Of a stretch of 64,000 bases of DNA, positions 54,200 to 63,342 are shown piece after piece. The notes below the pieces were generated by a model. The model was not told the origin of the DNA. It did no database searches and saw only the letters and a program-made list of their open reading frames with translations. Position 1 is the first letter of the stretch. The number at the start of each line of letters is the position of its first letter. The position numbers and the translations under genes were made by a program. This DNA comes from Gardnerella piotii. Lineage in GTDB: Bacteria > Actinomycetota > Actinomycetes > Actinomycetales > Bifidobacteriaceae. The stretch covers positions 1,116,001 through 1,180,000 of the forward strand of contig NZ_QJUV01000001.1 of the NCBI RefSeq assembly GCF_003397585.1, given 5' to 3'.

Positions 54200-57100
54200 T
54201 TAGGCGCCTGGCAAACAAGCTGGGCCAAACAATATTTTTAGCTCTGCAAAAAGTGACATATCTCGCTTAACTCTAAATCTATCTCCAAAAGCTAAGACTT
54301 TTGCGCGCCCCTTAGAGTCAATCAAAGCAAGTCTTACTTCGCAACACCCAGGATGCTCACATAATATAGAACTCAACTTGTCTAATTTAGATTTATCGAT
54401 ACTCATATTAGGAAGAACAATATTAAGAGGTCTTGAATCTATAGATTCCAAAGAAGGTATTTCAAAATATTTACCACGCAAAGAAACTGTTTCATCGCGA
54501 ACCTCAACTTCACCTCGAATTTGAGCTACTTGATCAATCGCAAAATCATTTGCAGCAGCTTCGTATGCTTTGCTGAAAAACATACATTGTATGGAACTTT
54601 CCATATCTTCCAATGTGATTATTGCCCACGCATTACCTTGTTTAGAAACACGTCTATCTACACCAGTAATCAGACCAGCTAAAGTCACTTTAGTGCGATC
54701 ATTCATAGTTTTTGCTTTATCAATCAATTCAGCAATACTCATATCACTCAAGCTACTTAAAACAGCAGAAAGACCACTCAAAGGATGATCAGAAACATAA
54801 AGTCCTAACATCTCACGCTCAAAGTTTAGCTTTGTTTTTTTATCCCATTCTTCTACATCAGGAACATTTATTTCAGCATCGCCTAAAGACAGATTATCTG
54901 TATTATCTTTATCAATACTAGAGAATAAATCAAACTGACCTTCCAATTGCCTACGCTTAATAGGTATTACGGAATCTATCGCTTGTCCACAAATTTCCCA
55001 AATAGCACGCCTATTAGGATCAATAGAATCGAAAGCTCCAGCTTTAATCAAAGATTCAACAAGCCTTCTGTTAAGAGCATCGAAAGAAACTCTTTTAACG
55101 AAATCTTTGAAATTCACAAAACGTCCTCTAGAAGATTCACGTTCAGCAATAATATCTTTTACAGCTTTATCTCCAACGTTTCTAATTGCTCCAAGACCGA
55201 ATCGCACAACATTGCCTACAGCAGAATACTCTAATACTGATTCATTAACATCAGGAGGTAAAATGCGAATTCCCATGCGCCTTGCTTCACCCAAATACAG
55301 TGCAGTCTTATCTTTATTCGTACGTTCGTTTTGGAGTAACGCAGCCATAAATTCAACCGGGTAATGCGTTTTTAAGTAAGCAGTCCAATATGAAATCAAA
55401 CCGTATGCAGCAGAATGAGCTTTATTAAACGCGTAACCAGAGAATGGAACTAAAACATCCCACACAGCTTGAGCAGCTTCTTTAGAATACCCATGCTCTT
55501 GCATACCTTTAAAGAACGGGATTTTCTCTTTAGCCAACACTTCTGGCTTCTTTTTACCCATAGCTCTACGCAAAACATCTGCCTTGCCAAGGCTATACCC
55601 TGCTAAAATACGCGCAGCAGATTGCACCTGCTCTTGGTACACAATCAAACCATAAGTTTCGCCTAAAACATCTTTTAGCGGCTCTGCAACTTCGGGGTGA
55701 ATAGGCGTAATCTTTTGCAAACCGTTCTTACGCTTAGCATAATTGGTGTGCGAATCCATATCCATAGGACCTGGCCTATAAAGCGCAATCAAAGCAGAAA
55801 TATCGTTAAAGTTATCTGGTTTTAGAGTGCGAAGAAGCGCACGCATACCGTCGGAATCAAGCTGGAAAACTCCTAAAGTATCTCCTCTTGCAAGAAGTTT
55901 GTAAGTTTCTTTATCGTCTAAAGGTATTTTCGTATAATCAATTTTTGTATGACGATTATTCTCAACATTTCGAATAGTATCCCTAATAACCGTTAAGTTA
56001 GAAAGACCCAAAAAATCCATCTTAACTAGGCCAAGAGTTTCGCAAGTGTGATACTCAAAAGTTGTTGTAATTGTGCCATCAGTGCGCTCCAAAAGAGGAG
56101 ACGTATCTGTAATAGGCTCCGAACCCATAATCGTTGCACAAGCATGCACACCCGTTTGGCGAATCAAGCCTTCAATACCCTTTGCTTCTTCTGTAATTAG
56201 CTTTGTATCTGGGTCATCCTTGTACATCTCACGGAACTCACGAGCCTCCGCGTATCTCTTTGACTTTTCGTCAAAAATTTCATGCAAGCTCATATCTTTG
56301 CCATTTTTTGCAGGAGGCAAAATCTTTGTAATTTTTTCTCCAACAGAAAACTCATAACCCATTATTCGAGCAGCATCTTTAAGAGCTTGCTTAGTTTTAA
56401 TCGTGCCATAAATCACGCATTGCGCTACTTTGTCTTTTCCATATTTTTCGCCAACGTATTCCAAAACTTTGGCTCTACCTTCTGGATCAAAGTCAACGTC
56501 AATATCTGGCAAAGACACGCGCTCTGGGTTTAAGAATCGTTCAAAAATCAAACCATGCTTCATTGGGTCAAGCTCGGTAATGCCCATTGCATACGCCACC
56601 ATTGCTCCTGCAGCGCTTCCTCGTCCAGGGCCAACCATAACCCCGTGCTCTTTTGCCCAATTAATATAGTCTGCAACAACTAAAAAGTAGCCACAAAATT
56701 GCATTTGGCATATAACGCCACACTCGTAGTCTGCTTGTTTTAAGACTTCCATTGGAACATTGTTGTTGTATCTGCGTTCCAAACCCTCTTCAACTTTTTT
56801 AAGGAATAGCGAAGTCTCATCCCACCCTTTAGGACAATCAAATTGCGGCATAAAAGCGCCATCTTCGCCGTCATCAAACATAACATTGCAACGTCGCGCA
56901 ATCTCAAGCGTATTATCGCAAGCTTCTGGAAACTCCTTAAAAAGCTCACGCATTTGCTCAGCAGACTTCAAATAATAGCCAGAACCGTCAAACTTAAAAC
57001 GATCTGGATCATCTAAGCGAGATCCAGAATTAATGCAAAGCATTGCATCTTGCGCTTCTCTATCTTCTTCGTGCACATAGTGCAAGTCGTTAGTAGCAAG

Positions 57101-57760
57101 AAGTGGAGCATTCAACTTTTTAGCAATCTCAAGCAAATCTTTCGTAACGCGTGTTTCAATAGAAAGCCCGTGATTCATAAGCTCAATAAAGAAATTATCT
57201 CGACCAAAAATATCTTGGAACTCACTTGCAGCGCGTAAAGCCTCATCAAATTGACCCAAACGAAGACGCGTTTGAATAATTCCAGACGGACATCCAGAAG
57301 ACGCTATAACGCCTTTAGAATACGTTGAAAGCACATCTTTATCCATTCGAGGATATCGCATAACGCGACCTTCCAAATTGGCTATAGACGATGCTTTAAG
57401 CAAATTTGTTAAGCCTTCATCATTTTCGGCCCACATTGTCATGTGAGTAATCAAACCACCGCCAGAAACATCGTCGCTTCTTTGCGCGTCCGTTCCCCAA
57501 TGAACTCGGCTTTTGTCTTGTCTGGCTGTTTCTGGAGTCACATAAGCTTCGATTCCAATAATCGGCTTAATCCCAGCTTTTACAGCCGTGCTCCACATCT
57601 CGTACGCGCCATGCATATTGCCGTGGTCTGTAATAGCAATAGCTGGCATACCCAATTCTTTTGCACTCGCTACTAGGTCTGGTATCTTTGAAGCACCATC
57701 CAAAAGCGAATAATGCGTGTGGTTATGCAAATGTACAAAGTTTGTTTCTGGCCTAGTCAT
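54200..57760 (-). CDS. dnaE: DNA polymerase III subunit alpha
   Basis: 1186 residues. PHP domain FVHLHNHTHYSLLDGASKIPDL, polymerase core GPGRGSAAGAMVAYAMGITELDPM and catalytic PDIDVDFDPEGRAKVLEYV, helix-hairpin-helix region (VRFGLGAIRNVGDKAV), and a C-terminal OB fold (VTLAGLITGVDRRVSKQGNAWAIITLEDMES). Chromosome replicase. It follows the rluD-lspA genes in order but is downstream of them by 52 bases. Confidence 0.97.
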   Translation of the reverse strand: MTRPETNFVHLHNHTHYSLLDGASKIPDLVASAKELGMPAIAITDHGNMHGAYEMWSTAVKAGIKPIIGIEAYVTPETARQDKSRVHWGTDAQRSDDVSGGGLITHMTMWAENDEGLTNLLKASSIANLEGRVMRYPRMDKDVLSTYSKGVIASSGCPSGIIQTRLRLGQFDEALRAASEFQDIFGRDNFFIELMNHGLSIETRVTKDLLEIAKKLNAPLLATNDLHYVHEEDREAQDAMLCINSGSRLDDPDRFKFDGSGYYLKSAEQMRELFKEFPEACDNTLEIARRCNVMFDDGEDGAFMPQFDCPKGWDETSLFLKKVEEGLERRYNNNVPMEVLKQADYECGVICQMQFCGYFLVVADYINWAKEHGVMVGPGRGSAAGAMVAYAMGITELDPMKHGLIFERFLNPERVSLPDIDVDFDPEGRAKVLEYVGEKYGKDKVAQCVIYGTIKTKQALKDAARIMGYEFSVGEKITKILPPAKNGKDMSLHEIFDEKSKRYAEAREFREMYKDDPDTKLITEEAKGIEGLIRQTGVHACATIMGSEPITDTSPLLERTDGTITTTFEYHTCETLGLVKMDFLGLSNLTVIRDTIRNVENNRHTKIDYTKIPLDDKETYKLLARGDTLGVFQLDSDGMRALLRTLKPDNFNDISALIALYRPGPMDMDSHTNYAKRKNGLQKITPIHPEVAEPLKDVLGETYGLIVYQEQVQSAARILAGYSLGKADVLRRAMGKKKPEVLAKEKIPFFKGMQEHGYSKEAAQAVWDVLVPFSGYAFNKAHSAAYGLISYWTAYLKTHYPVEFMAALLQNERTNKDKTALYLGEARRMGIRILPPDVNESVLEYSAVGNVVRFGLGAIRNVGDKAVKDIIAERESSRGRFVNFKDFVKRVSFDALNRRLVESLIKAGAFDSIDPNRRAIWEICGQAIDSVIPIKRRQLEGQFDLFSSIDKDNTDNLSLGDAEINVPDVEEWDKKTKLNFEREMLGLYVSDHPLSGLSAVLSSLSDMSIAELIDKAKTMNDRTKVTLAGLITGVDRRVSKQGNAWAIITLEDMESSIQCMFFSKAYEAAANDFAIDQVAQIRGEVEVRDETVSLRGKYFEIPSLESIDSRPLNIVLPNMSIDKSKLDKLSSILCEHPGCCEVRLALIDSKGRAKVLAFGDRFRVKRDMSLFAELKILFGPACLPGA

Positions 57761-57812
57761 GCTTGCTATTTTATAGATGCAATATGACCTGTTTTGCTAA
57801 ATATGCTCGCTT

Positions 57813-58769
57813 TTATAATTGTCGCACGGCTTGTAAAGCGTGTTGCAAATCTAGCGGATACTTCGATTCAAGCTTAACTAATTTTCCTGTTCTAGGATGC
57901 TTAAATTCTAGCTTAGTTGAGTGAAGCCATTGGCGTTGTAACTCTAGTTTTTCTGCGAGTTTTGGGTTTGCTCCATACATTTTATCCGCCACTAATGGAT
58001 GACCAATCGAAGAAAAATGCACGCGTATTTGGTGAGTTCTACCCGTCTCTAAATTTACGCTAACTAAAGTTGCAATTCCAAAGCGCTCCAAAACATCCCA
58101 ATGTGTTACAGCTGGTTTGCCATTTTTGGTTACAGTAAACCTAAAGTCAGATACTTTTGACCTTCCAATCGGAGCTTCAATAGTCGCTTTGTTTTGCTCC
58201 AAATTTCCTTGCACTAATGCCGTATAAGTTTTTTTAACACTATGATTAGCAAATTGCTGCTTCATCTTTTCGTACGCAAAATCCGTTTTGCAAACGAGCA
58301 TAAGGCCGCTTGTTCCAACGTCTAACCTGCTTACGATTCCTTTGCGTGATTCGTCGCAAAGCGTTGTGTTTATTTTAATCCCAGCGTCTTCTAGACATTC
58401 TGGAACAGTAGGCCCGTTCCACCCTTTTGCTGCATGAGACGCCACAGAAACAGGCTTGTTTATTACTACAACATCGTCATCGTTATATACGATTTCTAAA
58501 TCGCATATAGAAGGCTGGCTTTGAGCATTACTGGAAGAATCGCGAGCACTAGCACAATCGCAAGCACAATCGTCTTCTTTATTTACAACAATCACATCTG
58601 ATTCTTGCAAAATAGATGATTTTTGCGACTTTCTATTTAGGATTTTTGCTTTGCTACTTTCGATTAGCGATATTGCGTTTGCACGCGATACTCCCATAAG
58701 CTTCGACAAACATACGTCGAACCTACATCCTGCAAATTGACTCGTAACTGTAAAACGAATATCACTCAT
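57813..58769 (-). CDS. rluD: RluA/RluD-family pseudouridine synthase
   Basis: 318 residues. N-terminal S4-like RNA-binding domain (RFDVCLSKLMGVSRANAISLIESSK), catalytic Asp in SRLDVGTSGLMLVCK, and GRTHQIRVHFSSIGHPLVADKMYG near the end. Modifies uridines in 23S rRNA. It overlaps the lspA stop by eight bases, as in many Gram-positives, and precedes dnaE. Confidence 0.93.
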   Translation of the reverse strand: MSDIRFTVTSQFAGCRFDVCLSKLMGVSRANAISLIESSKAKILNRKSQKSSILQESDVIVVNKEDDCACDCASARDSSSNAQSQPSICDLEIVYNDDDVVVINKPVSVASHAAKGWNGPTVPECLEDAGIKINTTLCDESRKGIVSRLDVGTSGLMLVCKTDFAYEKMKQQFANHSVKKTYTALVQGNLEQNKATIEAPIGRSKVSDFRFTVTKNGKPAVTHWDVLERFGIATLVSVNLETGRTHQIRVHFSSIGHPLVADKMYGANPKLAEKLELQRQWLHSTKLEFKHPRTGKLVKLESKYPLDLQHALQAVRQL

Positions 58770-59283
58770 CAGCGCGCTCTATAAGAGGAATCCCAATCAA
58801 AATAAGGCATATAACTGCGATTCCTGCAAACATAAGCTCAATATCTGCAACATTTCCAACGGACCATCCGTAGTTTATAAAATCTACGACTTTTCCGTTC
58901 AAAAAGCCCTGAGCATATTGCGCTCTATCAATAAGATTTCCAAAAGCTCCAGCAAAAGCTAAAGCAAGCGCAATAGTCCAATATAAGGATTTTGTGTGCT
59001 TAATAACAGCAGTCATAGCACCGCAAGCAGCGCAAGCTAACACGCTAATAACCCAAGTAAAAGAAGAGCCTAAGCCAAAAGATGCTCCAGGATTCCTAAC
59101 AAGAGTAAAAGAGAGCAAGTGTGGAAGAATCTCAATGTTTTTTCCACCACTAAGCGCTGCTAAAGCCCAAACTTTTGTTACTCGGTCTAAAACCACGCCA
59201 ATAAAAGCAATCAGTGCAAAAACGGCTGCGCGATTACGCAGCCGTTCTACACGCACATAACTATGCGTCAATGTATTTTCCAA
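58762..59283 (-). CDS. lspA: Lipoprotein signal peptidase (signal peptidase II)
   Basis: 173 residues, four membrane spans. Catalytic aspartates in GNLIDRA and GNVADIELM, plus RNPGASFGLG. Cleaves lipoprotein signal peptides at the membrane. The start at 59283 is TTG; GTG or TTG starts a few codons on are possible and no SD is clear. Confidence 0.95.
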   Translation of the reverse strand: MENTLTHSYVRVERLRNRAAVFALIAFIGVVLDRVTKVWALAALSGGKNIEILPHLLSFTLVRNPGASFGLGSSFTWVISVLACAACGAMTAVIKHTKSLYWTIALALAFAGAFGNLIDRAQYAQGFLNGKVVDFINYGWSVGNVADIELMFAGIAVICLILIGIPLIERADE

Positions 59284-59295
59284 TCTAAAGGGATT

Positions 59296-59325
59296 TAGTA
59301 AATACTACTAAATACTAGTAAATAC
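59296..59325. repeat. 10-bp tandem repeat, 3 units
   Basis: TAGTAAATAC, TACTAAATAC, TAGTAAATAC in exact register between divIVA and lspA, reaching the divIVA stop codon. Confidence 0.65.
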
Positions 59326-60638
59326 TACTTATCCTGCTTATCTTGATTTTCCATAGATGTATACGTGTTTTCGTCGGAAACTTGAGCAACAAGCTGACCC
59401 AAGAAGTCGGTCAAGCGAGTACGATACTCAGTTTCAAACTGCTTAAGGCTTTGAATGTTTCCTTCAATAACCTTAGTTTGCTTCTCGAGATTTTCACGTA
59501 CTTGGCGAGCATATGCGTCTGCAGAAGTGCGAGTAGTGGAATCGTAATCCGCAGCTCTGTGCTGAACTTCTGCTTCGTATTGATCAGCTTGATCGTGAGT
59601 TTGCTTAGAGTAGTCATCCGCAGCTTGACGAACCTTGCCCGAGTAAGCGTCTGCCTCGTTGTGAGCACGAGCCGCATAAGCATCGGCATCTCCGCGAGTA
59701 CGAACCGAATAATCATCCGCATCCCCGCGAGTTTGCTTATTGTATTCGTCAGCCTCGCTGTGCGTGCGACCAGAGTATTCGTCTGCCTTGGCAATTATCT
59801 CGTTATAGCGTGCCTGGCTTTCTTCAACAATCTGCTGAGCCTTTGCCTTGCCCTTGTCTACATATTGATCGTGCAATTGCATTGCAAGAGTCAACATAGC
59901 AGTAGCACGCTCTGGCTCCGAGCCCTGAGCTTCCGCACCAGCGCCTGCAATCTTTTGCAAGCTACCAGTTTCTGTGCTTGGTTCCATCTTAGAAACTTGC
60001 TCGCGAAGCTGTTCTTCTCGCTTATGCGATTCTTCGAGCTGCTTGTTAAGATCTTGAACCTTAGCATTTTCTTGCTGAGTTACAACAAGCTGCTGGCGAA
60101 CCTCTTCTAGCTCACGACCCAAGTTTTCGCTGCTTGCACGGAAGTCATCGCGCTCGCGCGTAACGTTTTCAAGCTCTTCTTGAATCTTCTTATCAGCGTC
60201 TGCCTTAGCATTATCTGCATTTGCAGCTTGAGCGGTAAGCTGATCTACTTGAGCACCCAATCCATCCAGTTGCTCCTTAAGCTGCTGATTTTGCTCGCTC
60301 AATGCACGGTTGTTTTCTTCCGCTTCCTTAAGCTTTGCTGCAAGATCGTTATCACTCTTGCTTGCATTGCTGGATGCTTCTCGCAAATCATTATTTTCTT
60401 TAGTTAAAGATTCAACCTGATTTGTTAAGTCTGCAATCTTATTGTTTAAGCTAGCAACATCAGCGCCAAGAGACTGCGTAGAAGCCCCGAGTCCTTGCAC
60501 GGCCTGCTGACCAAGCGCTTCGATTGTTTCTGTAACCTGATCTAAAAAGTCATCAACTTCGTCAACGTCATAGCCTCCCTTGAATCTAACGATCTGGAAG
60601 GTATGCTCGCGAATGTCTTTAGGCGTTAACAGAGCCAT
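59325..60638 (-). CDS. divIVA: DivIVA/Wag31 polar growth protein with hendecad repeats
   Basis: 437 residues. The N-terminal DivIVA domain LLTPKDIREHTFQIVRFKGGYDVDEVDDFLDQV binds membranes at curved poles. Coiled coil from about 60 to 215. Then residues 281-379 consist of nine 11-residue repeats with the core A-D-x-Y (EADEYNKQTRG, DADDYSVRTRG, DADAYAARAHN), followed by a last helix. Organises polar wall growth and division in actinobacteria. SD GAGGTG. In the ftsZ-sepF-yggT-divIVA-lspA cluster. Confidence 0.95.
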   Translation of the reverse strand: MALLTPKDIREHTFQIVRFKGGYDVDEVDDFLDQVTETIEALGQQAVQGLGASTQSLGADVASLNNKIADLTNQVESLTKENNDLREASSNASKSDNDLAAKLKEAEENNRALSEQNQQLKEQLDGLGAQVDQLTAQAANADNAKADADKKIQEELENVTRERDDFRASSENLGRELEEVRQQLVVTQQENAKVQDLNKQLEESHKREEQLREQVSKMEPSTETGSLQKIAGAGAEAQGSEPERATAMLTLAMQLHDQYVDKGKAKAQQIVEESQARYNEIIAKADEYSGRTHSEADEYNKQTRGDADDYSVRTRGDADAYAARAHNEADAYSGKVRQAADDYSKQTHDQADQYEAEVQHRAADYDSTTRTSADAYARQVRENLEKQTKVIEGNIQSLKQFETEYRTRLTDFLGQLVAQVSDENTYTSMENQDKQDK

Positions 60639-60910
60639 AATGCATTACACCTCACTTTTGGGCGCGCAGCCCTTTTGATATATCTCTTCGATGCTATCAC
60701 GTCCATAGAAAAAATTGTGTAAAAAGTAATTATTTTTTACGAAATCTGCCAATATTTTATTATTCAGACTTATTTTTATTATGAAGACTTACGTTTAGTA
60801 AATGTTTAGTAAATAATGTGATTAATAGATAATAATACGAACATCGTTGAAAAATAGTGGCGATTGCGCGCGTATAGTGAACATTCTTAAAGTCTTAATA
60901 AAAAAAAATC
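60639..60910 (-). other. Gap upstream of divIVA
   Basis: 272 AT-rich bases between divIVA and yggT. No open frame, RNA or strong hairpin is seen, so divIVA probably has its own promoter here. Confidence 0.4.
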
Positions 60911-61204
60911 TTAATAGATCATAGATAAAATCACTTGTAAAACAATTATCAAAAAGTAAACAACCATAAAACTTACGTCTAAACTTATATTACCAAGCCT
61001 TACGGGTGGTATGAATCTACGCGCAAATCTTAAAAGCGGTTCCGTTAAATAATATATGATTTGAGCAAATTTTCTAACAATCGCATTTGGACTAAATGAA
61101 TGGAATACGATTGGAATCCAGTCTAAAATTGCGCGAATAAATAGCACTGTTAAGTATGCGCTTAGAAAAAGATTAATGATTAATATTAAGCTGTTAAAAA
61201 TCAT
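60911..61204 (-). CDS. yggT: YggT family membrane protein
   Basis: 97 residues from ATG at 61204 (13 extra codons upstream are possible). Two membrane segments with the family motif between them: AILDWIPIVFHSF, LTEPLLRFARRFIPPVRLGNISLDVSFMVVYFLI. Small membrane protein of the ylm division cluster; linked to osmotic stress and division, exact role unknown. Confidence 0.92.
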   Translation of the reverse strand: MIFNSLILIINLFLSAYLTVLFIRAILDWIPIVFHSFSPNAIVRKFAQIIYYLTEPLLRFARRFIPPVRLGNISLDVSFMVVYFLIIVLQVILSMIY

Positions 61205-61322
61205 AAACTCACTTCCGTAAATAAACTTTCTTAAAACAATCACAAGTAAACAATCATCACAATAAAAGTTAAGAAGATTTTTGTTATTAGATAATTTTTA
61301 TTCGATAATTGATATTAGATAA

Positions 61323-61358
61323 TTTAAGGCAGAAATCTCAAAGAGACTCTGCCTTAAA
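61323..61358 (-). terminator. Hairpin after sepF
   Basis: TTTAAGGCAGA and TCTGCCTTAAA form a perfect 11-bp stem with an inner GTCTC/GAGAT pairing. The T run is short, so it may be a terminator or a processing signal between sepF and yggT. Confidence 0.65.
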
Positions 61359-61415
61359 TCTAAATAACGCATAAAGCAAATGCTATAAGCGGTCTTTGTT
61401 ACTAAGCTTGTATCT

Positions 61416-61880
61416 TTACGAGAACAATTCTCTAGCAGAACCGCCATTAGGAGCGTCTTCAACCTTTATGTTTACTTGCGAAGGACTTAGAAGAAACACT
61501 CTTGGCGTTACTCGCTCAATAGACCCACGAACACCAAATACAACTCCAGCAGAAAAGTCAACAATGCGATACGCAACAGATTCACTAACACCAGTAAGAT
61601 TCAAAACAACTGGAGTTCCATCTCTTAACGCACGCCCAACTAATTGAGCATCGTCATAAGACTTTGGATGAATCGTTGTAATGCGACTCATGCGGACTGC
61701 TCCAGCACGAGAAGCAGTGCCATTACCCAACTGCGATTCTGAATTATGCAGACTTATAGGAGCAACGTTGTGATCGTTGTCAAACGAAGTTTCTTGCGCT
61801 TGAGAATCAACGAAATCATCGTCGTCTTGAACATCACTCATGCCTACGTAAGACATCATGTTCTTCATAAAGCCAGCCAT
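61416..61880 (-). CDS. sepF: Cell division protein SepF
   Basis: 154 residues. N-terminal amphipathic membrane-binding helix MAGFMKNMMSYVGM, an acidic linker, and the SepF domain (ARMSRITTIHPKSYDDAQLVGRALRDGTPVVLNLT region, RIVDFSAGVVFGVRGSIERVTPRVFLLSP). Anchors FtsZ to the membrane; essential where FtsA is absent, as in actinobacteria. SD AGGAGG. 24 bases downstream of ftsZ; the yggS gene that usually lies between them is missing. Confidence 0.95.
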   Translation of the reverse strand: MAGFMKNMMSYVGMSDVQDDDDFVDSQAQETSFDNDHNVAPISLHNSESQLGNGTASRAGAVRMSRITTIHPKSYDDAQLVGRALRDGTPVVLNLTGVSESVAYRIVDFSAGVVFGVRGSIERVTPRVFLLSPSQVNIKVEDAPNGGSARELFS

Positions 61881-61904
61881 TAAGCTGCCCTCCTATCGCT
61901 ATGC

Positions 61905-63113
61905 TTAACGTAGAAAATCAGGAATATCCAATTCGTCTGGTTCGTCTTGAGGCTTATCTTTAGAAGCCGATGCTTGATAATTCTGGCTTGGTGCAACAGA
62001 ATCAAACATAGAAGAAACAGGCTGCGAAGATTCTTCAGCAACAACAGGCTTTGCGGAAGGCGCGACTGGAGTTGTTGACTGAGCTGGGGCAACAGAATCA
62101 ACTCCTGCTTGCATATCTACAAAAGCACCAGCCTTATCGTCTTCCACCTTAGGGTGGGAATCAAAACCAGCAGCAATAACAGTAACGCGAACTTCGTCTC
62201 CGTAAGAATCGTCCAAAGAAAGACCCCAAATAATCTGGGCTTCTGGATGAATTGCCTTGCGAACAAGTTCTGTTGCAGCGCTTGCTTCTTGCAACTTCAA
62301 ATCGCTTGGACCTGCAATATTAATCAAAGCACCGTGAGCGCCTTCAATGCTCTCTTCAAGCAATGGGGAGCTAATAGCAATTTCAGCAGCTTGAGTAGCT
62401 CTGTCTTCTCCCTTTGCAGCGCCAATTCCAAACAGCGCGGTTCCAGCACCACGCAAAACGGCGGTAACATCCGAAAAATCAACATGAATATAAGAATTCA
62501 TGGTAATCAAATCGGTAATACCTTGCACGCCTGCAAGCAATGCGGTATCTGCCGTCTTAAAAGCTTCAATAATTCCGATAGTTCGATCTGAAATTTCCAA
62601 CAAACGATCGTTTGGAATAACAATCAAAGCATCGACTTCTTTACGAAGATTTTCAATACCAAGTTTTGCTGATGCAGCACGCTGAGGGCCTTCAAACCCG
62701 AAAGGACGCGTAACTACTGCGATTGTTAAAGCACCTTGCTGGTGTGCAGCTCGCGCAACTATTGGGCTTGCACCTGTACCAGTTCCACCGCCCTCGCCGC
62801 AAGTTACGAACACCATATCGGCGCCCTTTAATGCTTCTTCAATGTCGGATTGATGATCTTGTGCAGCTTTTGCACCCTTTTCTGGATCAGCACCAGCACC
62901 GAGACCACGACTTGAAGCATCAGATAATGAAATCTTTACATCAGCGTCGGAACGCAACAAATCCTTAGCATCAGTGTTGATAGCTACGAATTCTACGTTC
63001 TGCAAACCCTCGGTGATCATTCGGTTGACGGCGTTACCACCGGCTCCACCGACGCCGACTACCTTGATTATGGTTTTGTCGTTGAAATTGTCAGTCTGGG
63101 CAATCTCGCTCAC
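61905..63113 (-). CDS. ftsZ: Cell division protein FtsZ
   Basis: 402 residues, GTG start with AGGAGA upstream. Tubulin signature GGEGGTGTGASPIVA (here CGEGGGTGTGASP), VGGAGGNAVNRM, NTDAKDLL, and T7 loop residues NSYIHVDFSDV. Variable linker, then the C-terminal peptide DELDIPDFLR that binds SepF. GTP-driven ring protein of division. Upstream lies dus, not the murein-precursor genes, so the dcw cluster is split. Confidence 0.97.
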   Translation of the reverse strand: MSEIAQTDNFNDKTIIKVVGVGGAGGNAVNRMITEGLQNVEFVAINTDAKDLLRSDADVKISLSDASSRGLGAGADPEKGAKAAQDHQSDIEEALKGADMVFVTCGEGGGTGTGASPIVARAAHQQGALTIAVVTRPFGFEGPQRAASAKLGIENLRKEVDALIVIPNDRLLEISDRTIGIIEAFKTADTALLAGVQGITDLITMNSYIHVDFSDVTAVLRGAGTALFGIGAAKGEDRATQAAEIAISSPLLEESIEGAHGALINIAGPSDLKLQEASAATELVRKAIHPEAQIIWGLSLDDSYGDEVRVTVIAAGFDSHPKVEDDKAGAFVDMQAGVDSVAPAQSTTPVAPSAKPVVAEESSQPVSSMFDSVAPSQNYQASASKDKPQDEPDELDIPDFLR

Positions 63114-63342
63114 CGTTGTCTCCTGTCACTCACACGCACGTTTTACGCAATACTTTAGCGCAAAACGCTCGATAATGGCGACGTTTTACAAATAAAAACT
63201 TAAAAAATGTCACCGATTCGATAATACACCGTGCTATACGCAAATATTTAAGGCGTTTTATCAACAAAAGTTTGGAACATTAAGCAATAGTTTAGACGCC
63301 ATTTTTAACAGCCACTAAACCCTAGAAAACTCTAGAAAAACG

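Noticed and set aside
59411..59794. 127-codon minus-strand frame inside divIVA
   Set aside because: It is a shadow in another frame created by the 33-bp periodic hendecad coding repeats.
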